From Coriobacteriales bacterium (GTDB lineage: Bacteria > Actinomycetota > Coriobacteriia > Coriobacteriales > UBA8131), in assembly GCA_031261765.1 (NCBI GenBank), contig JAISJA010000100.1, positions 1 to 17,034 of the forward strand: 17,034 nt of DNA. The letters run 5' to 3'. Position numbers and translations under genes: made by a program. Shown piece after piece: positions 1 to 7,700 of this stretch. Each line of letters begins with the position of its first letter. Positions within the stretch are counted from its first letter, which is position 1. The notes below the pieces were generated by a model. That model did not search any database, was not told where the DNA came from, and was given only the letters and a program-made list of their open reading frames with translations.

Positions 1-483
1 ATAGCGCTTTCCATGGCCGTAGGCGGTAGCTCAGGTTCCACGGCCGGCGGCATAAAGGCGTTGCGCGTCGGGCTTATCGCCAAAGGCATAGTCGCGCGCG
101 TTAAGCAGGTGCTGTTGCCTAAGTCGGCGCAGATATCGTCTACATACGAACACATGGGCAAGCACAAACTGACCGGCGATTTACTTTCCAGCGCTCTTAT
201 AATAGCCTCGCTGTACGTCATAACGTACATAATAGGCACGCTCGCCGGGATATCATACGGCTATGGGGCGCTGCCCTCGGCTTTCGAATCCATATCGGCG
301 GCGTCTAACGCCGGACTCACGAGCGGGCTCACCGCCGTTGGAATGCCGGCGCTGCTGAAGGTCATATACATATTGGAGATGTGGATGGGGCGCCTTGAGT
401 TCATAACGCTGCTCGCCCTGGTCGCAAGCTTCATAGCGTCCATCGTGCCGCATCGCAGACGCAAGCATAAGAAGGCCGCGTAA
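1..483 (+). CDS. trkH: TrkH-type potassium uptake channel subunit, C-terminal part (5' end outside window)
   Basis: This is the last 160 residues of a Trk/Ktr-family K+ channel subunit, an integral membrane protein that forms the ion pore and is gated by cytoplasmic TrkA proteins. The reading frame is open from base 1, so the gene starts upstream of the window. The sequence shows GGSSGSTAGGIK near residues 8-19, the third pore-loop selectivity filter of the family. It also shows SAASNAGLTSG near residues 100-110, the fourth pore loop. The helix motif EMWMGRLEF and a final hydrophobic helix follow, and the protein ends in a basic tail (HRRRKHKK). These are diagnostic for TrkH. The gene is followed after 4 nt by a small membrane-anchored protein, probably on the same transcript. 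Two TrkA-like genes lie about 8 kb downstream on the same strand and are its likely partners. Confidence 0.95.
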   Translation: MALSMAVGGSSGSTAGGIKALRVGLIAKGIVARVKQVLLPKSAQISSTYEHMGKHKLTGDLLSSALIIASLYVITYIIGTLAGISYGYGALPSAFESISAASNAGLTSGLTAVGMPALLKVIYILEMWMGRLEFITLLALVASFIASIVPHRRRKHKKAA

Positions 484-487
484 GCAT

Positions 488-1021
488 ATGTGCCGCGTAA
501 GACATATACGTGATATCGCGCTTGCTATCATGCTAGCTTTATTCACCGTTGCGGCCCTGTTCGCCGCCACGCCCGTACGCCACGCTTTAGCCGAGCCCAC
601 GACGACCGTCACCAGCCTGGCCCAGGCGGGCGAGGAGCTTGACAACCAACAGGTAGACTTCACCGGAGAGGTCGTTGGCGACATAATAGACGGCGAGAAC
701 GGCTACAAATGGCTGGACGTAACGGACGGTAACGCGTCCATAAGCGTATACGTGACAGACGACGAGGCCGCTGAAGTGACAAACGTGGGACGTTATGGCC
801 AGGACGGCACGGAACTTGAGGTAGAGGGTACGTTTAACCTTGACTGCCCAGAACATGACGGCCTTACCGACGTGCACGCCTCCAAGATAACCGTGCTTTC
901 CAACGGCGGGAGTGTTAGCAATCCAATCAACTGGAAATATATCATAATAGGCGTCATACTCATACTTGTTGGCGCCGCGCTTACCCTGCTATACCGCTTC
1001 CTGCACGACAAGAGCAGATAG
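488..1021 (+). CDS. Secreted, C-terminally anchored OB-fold-like protein of unknown function
   Basis: The 177-residue product has a clear signal peptide (basic start, hydrophobic stretch about 9-28, likely cut after HALA near residue 35). An extracytoplasmic domain covers about 36-145, a transmembrane helix about 150-170, and a short basic cytoplasmic tail ends it (RFLHDKSR). The outside domain is beta-rich with a V-x-F-T-G-E-V-V-G-D strand, YKWLDV-x-DG, and EVEGTFN. This is the pattern of small OB-fold domains, and it ends with an unusual DCPEHDGLTDVHA motif. I do not recognise a characterised family. The start at 488 is 4 nt after trkH, with AGAAGG about 12 nt upstream, so translational coupling to trkH is likely. 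A role at the cell envelope, perhaps tied to the K+ system, is inferred only from position. No convincing terminator follows. Confidence 0.8.
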   Translation: MCRVRHIRDIALAIMLALFTVAALFAATPVRHALAEPTTTVTSLAQAGEELDNQQVDFTGEVVGDIIDGENGYKWLDVTDGNASISVYVTDDEAAEVTNVGRYGQDGTELEVEGTFNLDCPEHDGLTDVHASKITVLSNGGSVSNPINWKYIIIGVILILVGAALTLLYRFLHDKSR

Positions 1022-1071
1022 TCGTCGCGGCGGCGTGCGTCGGTGTGGCAAGGTCTTGGCATATTGTCGAT

Positions 1072-1099
1072 TTGACCATTGGAAGTTTAATGGTACAAT
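1072..1099 (+). promoter_or_regulatory. Candidate sigma-70-type promoter upstream of the tRNA-Phe region
   Basis: A -35 box TTGACC (1072-1077) and a -10 box TACAAT (1094-1099) are 16 nt apart. The -10 box is preceded by TGG, giving an extended -10 (TGn-TACAAT). The expected start is near 1106, so the transcript would run through the truncated tRNA copy and then the intact tRNA-Phe. It lies in a locally AT-rich stretch between genes, which supports the call. Confidence 0.6.
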
Positions 1100-1156
1100 A
1101 TTAATTCGTGTCAAAAAGACGTCTTCTCGCCTTTGGCGCACAAGGAGAGCATTAAT

Positions 1157-1174
1157 TATGGTCAGGTAGCTCAG
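1157..1174 (+). repeat. 18-bp direct repeat, copy 1 (tRNA-Phe 5' end)
   Basis: This 18-bp word (TATGGTCAGGTAGCTCAG) is identical to 1310-1327. It comprises 3 nt of tRNA 5' flank plus the 5' acceptor strand and start of the D-arm of tRNA-Phe. The copies are 153 bp apart. They could be the product of a local duplication, or an attachment-site-like pair left by a lost insertion. Confidence 0.85.
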
Positions 1175-1309
1175 GCAAGGTTCGAGCGCCCGAGAAACGC
1201 GCCAGTGGCGCGTTTCTAGCGAGAACGGGAAGCGCTTGCGCGCACCCCTGGAAGAGCAGCGGACACGTCCGCTGCGCGAGGAGACGCTGGTTTTGACAAG
1301 GTACGAGAA

Positions 1310-1310
<1 letters not shown>
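1160..1310 (+). pseudogene. Truncated, rearranged tRNA-Phe copy with two perfect hairpins
   Basis: Two blocks match the intact tRNA-Phe that follows. Positions 1160-1174 equal its acceptor 5' strand and D-stem start. Positions 1253-1264 equal its D-stem 3' strand plus anticodon stem 5' strand (AGAGCAGCGGAC). Between them are about 78 unrelated bases. They contain a perfect 11-bp hairpin at 1193-1217 (AGAAACGCGCC, loop AGT). In the second block the anticodon loop is replaced by CACG inside an 8-bp hairpin at 1256-1275 (GCAGCGGA/TCCGCTGC). No variable arm, T-arm or 3' acceptor strand follows, so it cannot be a working tRNA. It may be a decayed duplicate, an insertion remnant, or a small structured RNA derived from a tRNA. 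Neither hairpin has a U-tract, so they are not ordinary terminators. Confidence 0.6.
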
Positions 1311-1388
<78 letters not shown>

Positions 1389-1392
1389 AATT

Positions 1393-1420
1393 AGTTTTAA
1401 CCACCCGTAATGGTTATAAT
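1393..1420 (+). promoter_or_regulatory. Candidate promoter for the rplM-rpsI-glmM gene string
   Basis: A perfect -10 box TATAAT lies at 1415-1420, with only a weak T-rich -35 about 17 nt upstream. A 6-bp dyad TAACCA/TGGTTA (arms either side of CCCGTAA, 1399-1415) sits in the spacer and touches the -10 box, so it could be an operator. The predicted start near 1427 would give a leader of about 30 nt before rplM. Confidence 0.55.
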
Positions 1421-1457
1421 ATAGATAACAGCATATTTTTTATTAAGGAGCTTTGCA

Positions 1458-1892
1458 GTGGGAACGTATTATGCAAAAAATGGCGAGGTACAGCGCGAAT
1501 GGGTGCTTATCGACGCGACGGACCAGGTCCTTGGACGTGTCGCGAGCGCTGCTGCCCAGATCCTTAGGGGCAAGCACAAGCCGACCTATACACCGCACGT
1601 GGACACGGGCGACTTCGTCGTCATCACCAACGCGGACAAGATAAAGACGACAGGTGCCAAGGCAGCCGATAAAGTGTATTACTCGCATAGCGGTTATCCG
1701 GGAGGCCTTAAGGCCGAACCGTTTAAGCGCGCTATGGAGAAACATCCAGAGCGTATCATAGAGCGTGCCGTGAAGGGCATGCTTCCCAAGACCACGCTTG
1801 GACGTGCGCAGTTCAAGAAGCTTAAGGTATACGCCGGAGCAGAGCACCCGCACGCGGCACAGGCTCCCAAAGACATAACGAGCAATATTTAG
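1458..1892 (+). CDS. rplM: 50S ribosomal protein L13
   Basis: Ribosomal protein L13, a large-subunit rRNA-binding protein needed early in 50S assembly. The 144-residue length is normal for bacterial L13. Family landmarks are present: [16 protein letters not shown] (residues about 14-29), [46 protein letters not shown], and the C-terminal [14 protein letters not shown]. The start is GTG at 1458, supported by AAGGAG at 1445-1450, 7 nt upstream. It is the first gene of a tight rightward string. rpsI follows after 18 nt with its own GGAGG. In bacteria rplM and rpsI are commonly co-transcribed, and that fits here. Confidence 0.98.
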   Translation: MGTYYAKNGEVQREWVLIDATDQVLGRVASAAAQILRGKHKPTYTPHVDTGDFVVITNADKIKTTGAKAADKVYYSHSGYPGGLKAEPFKRAMEKHPERIIERAVKGMLPKTTLGRAQFKKLKVYAGAEHPHAAQAPKDITSNI

Positions 1893-1910
1893 TTTTCTGG
1901 AGGATTTGTA

Positions 1911-2312
1911 ATGGCGATTGATAATAACGATGCAATATATATGGGTACCGGAAGGCGCAAGAACGCCGTAATGCGCGTACGCCTTGTGCCGGGATCCGGT
2001 AACGTGACTATAAACGGACGCGACGGTGGTGCTTACTTTGGCCGTAAGGCGCTGTTAGACTACGCTTTAAGCCCGTTTGTCACCACGGACACCGTGAACC
2101 ACTTCGACGTGATAGCACGTGCGACGGGCGGCGGCGTGTCCGGGCAGGCTGGCGCGTTGCGCCACGGTATCTCACGTGCGCTCCTGAAGGCCGGCGACTA
2201 TCGCGACGAGCTTAAGAAGGCCGGTTTCCTTACGCGTGACCCACGTATGGTCGAGCGCAAGAAATACGGTCTCAAGAAGGCCAGGAAGCGTCCGCAGTTC
2301 AGTAAACGTTAG
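1911..2312 (+). CDS. rpsI: 30S ribosomal protein S9
   Basis: Ribosomal protein S9 of the small subunit, whose C-terminal tail reaches the P-site tRNA. The product is 133 residues, as usual. Seen in the sequence are [19 protein letters not shown] near the N-terminus, [19 protein letters not shown] (about 82-100), and the hallmark basic end RKRPQFSKR. The start ATG at 1911 has TGGAGGAT about 8 nt upstream. The stop at 2310-2312 is only 3 nt before the GTG start of glmM, which implies translational coupling between ribosomal protein and cell-wall precursor synthesis. Confidence 0.98.
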   Translation: MAIDNNDAIYMGTGRRKNAVMRVRLVPGSGNVTINGRDGGAYFGRKALLDYALSPFVTTDTVNHFDVIARATGGGVSGQAGALRHGISRALLKAGDYRDELKKAGFLTRDPRMVERKKYGLKKARKRPQFSKR

Positions 2313-2315
2313 ACT

Positions 2316-3662
2316 GTGACACGGTATTTCGGTACAGACGGAGTTCGTGGCATCGCAAATCGCGAACTAACGCCTAAAATGTCATTCTCGTTGGGCCAAG
2401 CAGCGGTATCGTTGCTTGGCCCACGTCTCGTTATCGTGAAGGACACACGTCGTTCCGGCGACATGCTGGAAGCCGCGTTAATAGCGGGTATCACGTCGGC
2501 AGGCGGCGACGCACTTGTATGCGGCATAGTGCCAACGCCAGCCGCGGCCCTGCTTACACGCGAGCTTGGCGCGAACGGCGCGGCCGTGATAAGCGCCTCG
2601 CATAATCCGGCGGAATATAACGGTATAAAGTTCTTTGACAAGGACGGATACAAGCTAACACATGACGTAGAGGACGCGTTTGAGTCTTTCTTGCATGGCG
2701 ACGCCGCAGACGATAGCACAGAGCCACCATGCGGTAGCGCGCTGGGGCGCGTGACGCATATAGACGACGCCGCCGAACGATACATATCGCACGCTACGGC
2801 CACCATACAGAGCGGCAACGACGGCCTTGCGGGCCTTAACGTCGTCGTGGACTGCGGACACGGTGCCAGCGCCACCACCACACCGGAAGCGCTAAAGAGG
2901 CTGGGCGCGAACGTAGTAGTGTTGAACCCCACGTTTAACGGCGACGATATAAACGACGATAGCGGTTCCACCCATCCCGAGCAGCTTGCCAGGGCCGTCC
3001 TGGAGAACGGCGCGGACGTTGGCATAGCGCATGACGGTGACGCCGACAGGACAATAGCGGTTGACGAGGCAGGCAACCTGGTGGACGGCGATATGATAGA
3101 GGCTATCTGCGCGCGCGACATGTTGGACCGCGGCGTACTGGCGCACGACACCGTCGTAACTACCGTAATGTGCAACCTGGGTTTCACGATTGCCATGCGC
3201 GACCTTGGCATAAACGTCGTGCAGACGCCCGTTGGGGACAGCAACGTCTTGCAGGCCATGCTGGACGGCGGTTTTATCATAGGCGGGGAGCAAAGCGGGC
3301 ATACCATTTTCCTTGAACATAACTCAACCGGCGACGGGCTCATAACGGCGCTGCAATTATTGTCGGTAATGGCAAGAAGCGAAATCCCGCTTTCGCGATT
3401 GGCGCGTGTTATGCGCAGATACCCCCAGGCGCTCGTAAACGTGAAGGTAAAAGACAAGCAGGCGCTTGACGCGTCTTTGCCCGTTTCTCGGGCAATAGAA
3501 GACGCGCAGGGCAAGCTAGACGCGGCCGGAGCGGGGCGTATATTGGTGCGCGCCTCAGGCACGGAACCGCTGATACGGGTTATGGTGGAGGCTTCAGATG
3601 AAGCCATGGCCCAACAGGTTGCGGGCGACATAGCCCGCGTAGTGGAATCGGAACTTGGCTAG
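2316..3662 (+). CDS. glmM: Phosphoglucosamine mutase
   Basis: GlmM converts glucosamine-6-phosphate to glucosamine-1-phosphate, the step before GlmU in UDP-GlcNAc synthesis for peptidoglycan. It is cytoplasmic. The 448 residues match full-length GlmM. Visible motifs are YFGTDGVRGIAN at the start, the catalytic phosphoserine in SASHNP (Ser95), the Mg-binding DGDADR (Asp240, Asp242, Asp244), the sugar-binding GEQSGH, and the phosphate-binding RASGTEP (412-418). Nothing essential is missing. The GTG start at 2316 gives the correct family N-terminus. No Shine-Dalgarno of its own stands out, which fits coupling to rpsI 3 nt upstream. The next gene begins 11 nt after its stop. Confidence 0.98.
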   Translation: MTRYFGTDGVRGIANRELTPKMSFSLGQAAVSLLGPRLVIVKDTRRSGDMLEAALIAGITSAGGDALVCGIVPTPAAALLTRELGANGAAVISASHNPAEYNGIKFFDKDGYKLTHDVEDAFESFLHGDAADDSTEPPCGSALGRVTHIDDAAERYISHATATIQSGNDGLAGLNVVVDCGHGASATTTPEALKRLGANVVVLNPTFNGDDINDDSGSTHPEQLARAVLENGADVGIAHDGDADRTIAVDEAGNLVDGDMIEAICARDMLDRGVLAHDTVVTTVMCNLGFTIAMRDLGINVVQTPVGDSNVLQAMLDGGFIIGGEQSGHTIFLEHNSTGDGLITALQLLSVMARSEIPLSRLARVMRRYPQALVNVKVKDKQALDASLPVSRAIEDAQGKLDAAGAGRILVRASGTEPLIRVMVEASDEAMAQQVAGDIARVVESELG

Positions 3663-3673
3663 GGGCCTATACT

Positions 3674-4756
3674 TTGGCCACCCTTGGCGCACATTCGCGT
3701 CCGGACAGCCCGGCTGACATTCCGCAAAACGACCGCCCGGTCGACCGCGGCCATACGGGCAAGCGCCCCGAACGCCATGAGAACAGGCAACCACATGCCG
3801 TGGCGCCGCGTTTGCCGTTCAAGAGACGTAAACGGTGGCCGGCGGCTATCGCCGTAGCGCTGGTATGTATACTCGCAGCCGGCATAGCGGCCTGGGTGAT
3901 CTTATCACAAGTAATAATAGGACAGGGAGACGCACGTAGTAACGCGCATAAATCCATAAACGACGCCATCGCGCTTATCCAACAAAGCGATCTTGAGATG
4001 ACGGCTTTGGACCAACAGATCAATACGGAAGTGACGTCCGATAACCTTCCTGACATACAGCTGCTTATAAACCGTATTCCAGATACCAAGAACACGCTTC
4101 AAAGCGCGTTGAACGAGACGGACTCAGCGCTGCCGAACCTTGACGACGACGCGGACGTGGAACTTGCGAAGAACGTGCAGACGTCTATAAAGGAACGGCT
4201 TACCATGCTGGACGCGGCCAACACGATATTGAGCCTGGACTGCGCGGCCATGAACAGCTCTAACGAGCTGGACGCCGCGTGGAACCTTATATTATCGGCC
4301 GACGACGCGATGCGCAGCGCGGCGGCGCTTACCGCCAGCCAGACGCCCAGCGGGGGCACTCAGGCCGTAGACCTTGATAATTCCGCGTTGGACTACCTTG
4401 GGCAGGCGACAGACCACATAAACGCGGCGGCGTCTGACTTAAGCGGGATCGACTTCTCTTCTATAACGAACTATATACAGCTAAAGCAGTCCTCCGCGCA
4501 ACTTGCGCTGGACGCCGATAACGCGCTTGCCGCCGGCAACATGGATGATTTCGCGTCAAAGAACGACGCGTTCAACGCCGCCGACGCACAAGTGACCGCC
4601 GCAGCCCAGGCGATTCCGTCAGAACCGGTAAGCCTTATAACGAGCGCCTATGACCAGCAGAGCTCAGACGCGCTGAATACGTACCAACAAGCGCGCTCCG
4701 CGGCGGCGGACGCGGACGCGTCGATACGACAATATACTGGTATTGGTATACAATAA
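3674..4756 (+). CDS. Single-pass membrane protein with helical extracytoplasmic domain, unknown function
   Basis: I do not recognise this 360-residue protein. It has a polar N-terminal tail of about 50 residues rich in Pro, Arg and His, a basic stop (KRRKRW), and one transmembrane helix at about 56-82. A long Ala-, Asp- and Asn-rich region of predicted alpha helices follows, with heptad-like spacing in places (IQQSDLEMTALDQQI). The charge pattern puts the N-terminus inside and the large part outside, like a membrane-anchored coiled-coil scaffold or sensor. A TTG start at 3674 with AGGGG 8 nt upstream is preferred. An in-frame GTG at 3800 would keep the membrane helix but drop the tail. It sits 11 nt after glmM and 33 nt before the large M28-like membrane gene, so the two unknown membrane proteins are probably made together. 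Confidence 0.8.
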   Translation: MATLGAHSRPDSPADIPQNDRPVDRGHTGKRPERHENRQPHAVAPRLPFKRRKRWPAAIAVALVCILAAGIAAWVILSQVIIGQGDARSNAHKSINDAIALIQQSDLEMTALDQQINTEVTSDNLPDIQLLINRIPDTKNTLQSALNETDSALPNLDDDADVELAKNVQTSIKERLTMLDAANTILSLDCAAMNSSNELDAAWNLILSADDAMRSAAALTASQTPSGGTQAVDLDNSALDYLGQATDHINAAASDLSGIDFSSITNYIQLKQSSAQLALDADNALAAGNMDDFASKNDAFNAADAQVTAAAQAIPSEPVSLITSAYDQQSSDALNTYQQARSAAADADASIRQYTGIGIQ

Positions 4757-4776
4757 ATAGAAATACTTATGCTTTC

Positions 4777-4784
4777 GAGGAGGG
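4777..4784 (+). promoter_or_regulatory. Ribosome binding site deciding the start of the M28-like gene
   Basis: GAGGAGGG lies 5 to 6 nt before ATG 4790 and downstream of the longer frame's ATG at 4769. A start at 4769 would put this strong site inside the coding sequence and has no good Shine-Dalgarno of its own, so 4790 is preferred. Confidence 0.75.
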
Positions 4785-4789
4785 CATAC

Positions 4790-7700
4790 ATGGCTCAAAT
4801 GATTGACTATATTGGAGAGTTAGTCGAAACGGCGGGCCCGCGCCCGGCCGCGTCAAAAGGCGAACAAAGCGCAGCGACTTTTATCTCCGAGAATATGGAA
4901 GATGCCGGACTTGATGTATACGAGCAAGCGTTCAACTGCCCGCGCGGCGTCTCATGGACGCGCGCACTATATTATCTGCTTGGTGCCGCAGCCGCGGCCA
5001 TCTTGTATTTCCTGCCAAGCTTCGTGGCGTTCGCCGTCGTGTTCGCCGTCGTGGCGTTCATCCTAATAGTATTGGACCTATTGGATAAAAACCCGTTCTT
5101 CTCGGTATTAAGTAAAGGCAAGAGCCAGAACGTCGTGGCGAAATACGTGCCACACGCGTCCTACGACAAAAGGCGCAAGATAATAATAGTCGCGCACTAC
5201 GACTCCACGCGCAATAAGGTTCTGACGATGCATAGTATAGTACGCTATTATGCTATCATACGACACGTTATGCGCGTGTCGCTTATAGCGCTCGTGATAA
5301 TCACGCTCATATCGCTCATACCGCTTCCATCGATAGTCCACATGGTCATAGTCATCATAGGCCTCATATGTGGCGCTATCGCGCTTATAGCCATGATATG
5401 CGAGATCGCGGGCATGTTCATGCCACACAACCAGGGCGCTAATTGCAACGCGTCGGGCGTAGCGGTAATGCAGGAAGTCGCATATAGGCTTAACGGCAAA
5501 TCCGTGCCTTCGTCTAACGTCGCGAACAAAGACGCCGATAAGGAACCTGAAGGCGCGTCTTTGGCAGACGACGCGGCGGCAATCGCATCTGACGAGGACG
5601 TTGACGATGGGGCTGGCGCACCTGAAGACGACGCCGCGGTTCTGGACGTTGACGCCGAACCGCACGGCAACGAGCCGTCAAGCAGGTTCTCGGTACGTCG
5701 CAGGCAGCCAGGGCGTGAAGCCAGGCCGCGTGGCGGCAGACAGCCGCGTGGCGAGAGGCAATCGCGCGACGCGGGCCATACAGGCGACTCGGGCCACGCA
5801 AACGACGTGGACGCTTTGCCGCATACGGCGTACACACACGATATTGACGACGCGGGACGTATACACGTGCGTGAGGCGGCCGATCAGGCAGACGCGGCTT
5901 TCGCGTCTGCTACGCAGGCCCAAACCGCAGCGCCGCAAAACGCCGAGGCGCAAGCCGCCCGGGAAGCTGCCATGGCAGAGCCGGCCGTTCGCCAGCGTGG
6001 CGCTGTCGCACCCGTGCAGGCGAGTGCCCAGGCCCAGGCATCCGGCCAGGAACCCGTACAACAAACGGCGCAGAGCGCCGCTCGTAACAACCCGCGTGTG
6101 CACGCACGTGCCTCTGTAGCGGAATCGCAAAGGAGGGCGGCAGAGCTCAGGGAACAGATAAACCAGAACCAGGTACTTATGTCAGAGAACCCGTTAAAGC
6201 GCATGGCCGCCCAACCGGTTCCAGAATGGGCCATAAAGGCCAAGGAGAAAGCCGCCAAGAAGAAAGCACAACGACCAGGTGACGCGGATGGAGCAGAAGA
6301 CGTCGCTTCGGTTCGCTCCCAGTTCGCGGACGTGCCGTTTGGGTCTAACTCTGCAGTCAGCGAAAGCGAGCCGATCGTCGAAGCCGTGCCAGCAACAGAT
6401 ACGGCGCTTGACGACGCGGCGCTTGGCTCCGACGATTCTTTAAGCGCGGAGGCGGGGCAGGCCAAGGCTTCAGATGCCACAGGACATGCAGACAAGACGG
6501 ACGCCGAAGAAAAAGGCACCGGCGTTGGTCTTGACGACAACGTAGGTACGACCGCCGCGCAAGGCGAAGGGCTCTCTAAGACGAAGCAGGGACGCAAGCT
6601 TGTGGAGCACGCGCAGCGCCTGGTGAGCTCTGACCCGTCCAGGTCCCTTATAACGCGCGCAGAACAGCAGGTGGACGATAAACGCAAACAGACGTCTGAT
6701 GGTGCCGACGTGGATAAGACGTCCGTGATACCGCTTGTGACCGCGGCCGCGTTGGCAAACGACGAGCTAACGGCAGGCGAGGATGGCACCGCGGTGGCTG
6801 AGGGCGAGAATCACGCGGATGACGTGAGCGCCGTGAATGCCACAGATGACGTAAATGACGTCGCCGCGCATGAAGACGAACCACTTCGCCCGGCGCGTCT
6901 GCACCTTGTAAGACACGACGAAGACGAGCCGCCAGCCGCCCCACGTGTATCAAACGCGAAGGCTTCGTCAAAGACCGTAGAGCAACGGGCCGTGCATCCG
7001 GAGCCAACTCCGGACACGCCGTCGCTTAACGCGGACTTCACTGGTATAGACAAACAGGCGTTCAGCGTGTTACAGAACAAACACGGGGGCAAACCAGCGA
7101 TAGTGCCCACGGAGAGCGCCAACATGGGCGGAAAGCACAAGGCAGCTGGCCTTAAGGCAAAGCAAACCGCTAAGCCGGCGCACGCGGCGGCCTCACACGC
7201 GGCCACAGCGGCGGCCTCGGTGGCATCGCACTCGGCGGTTCCGTCTACTGCCGCGTCCGCGCCCGTCGCGCACGCGACCACGCCGCCGCCGCTTACGACT
7301 TCCGTGCCCAATAACAACGCGCCGATAAACGACAGCCTGGCTAACCTGCCAAAACTGGGTGATACCGGCACCATAATAGTTCAGCAGGCCGCTTTGGACG
7401 ACGACTTCGTTTCGCGTGACGAGCTCCTCCCACAGGATAATTCAGTGGTCAACGCTACAGGCGCGTTCGTGCCGCTTGGCGCGACCGGTACCATGAAACC
7501 CATAAGCGACGAACTGCTTGCCCAGGCGAAGAGCATGGACGACATATACGTAGAGGACGCGGATGATTCCGCCGTCATGAGCAGCGTCCAGGCAGACGCT
7601 TATGCTCCCGCGGCCGAAACCGTCGAGATGCCCGAGTCGCGCGCGCATTCGTTCTTTGATAGCATAGGCGACAAATTACACGGCGTACGCAAGGGAAAGA

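Noticed and set aside
1069..1082. 14-bp word GATTTGACCATTGG shared by the upstream promoter region and 9845-9858
   Set aside because: One exact 14-mer match is expected about half the time in 17 kb by chance. The second copy is inside a coding sequence with a poor -10 box.
1193..1217. Perfect 11-bp hairpin as a terminator
   Set aside because: No U-tract follows, and the intact tRNA-Phe lies downstream of it on the same likely transcript.
2309..3631. A 440-residue open frame on the minus strand opposite glmM
   Set aside because: It lies fully antisense to glmM, which has all its catalytic motifs. Its protein is Ser/Ala/Pro-rich with no domain, as expected from a codon-bias shadow.
4769..4789. 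Upstream ATG at 4769 as start of the M28-like gene
   Set aside because: It lacks a Shine-Dalgarno, while ATG 4790 has GAGGAGGG at ideal distance.
5884..6789. Long minus-strand frames (up to 301 residues) and a 172-residue + frame over the M28-like gene
   Set aside because: They overlap the low-complexity linker of the large gene and have composition typical of shadow frames (Ser/Ala- or Arg-rich), with no motif or good ribosome site.
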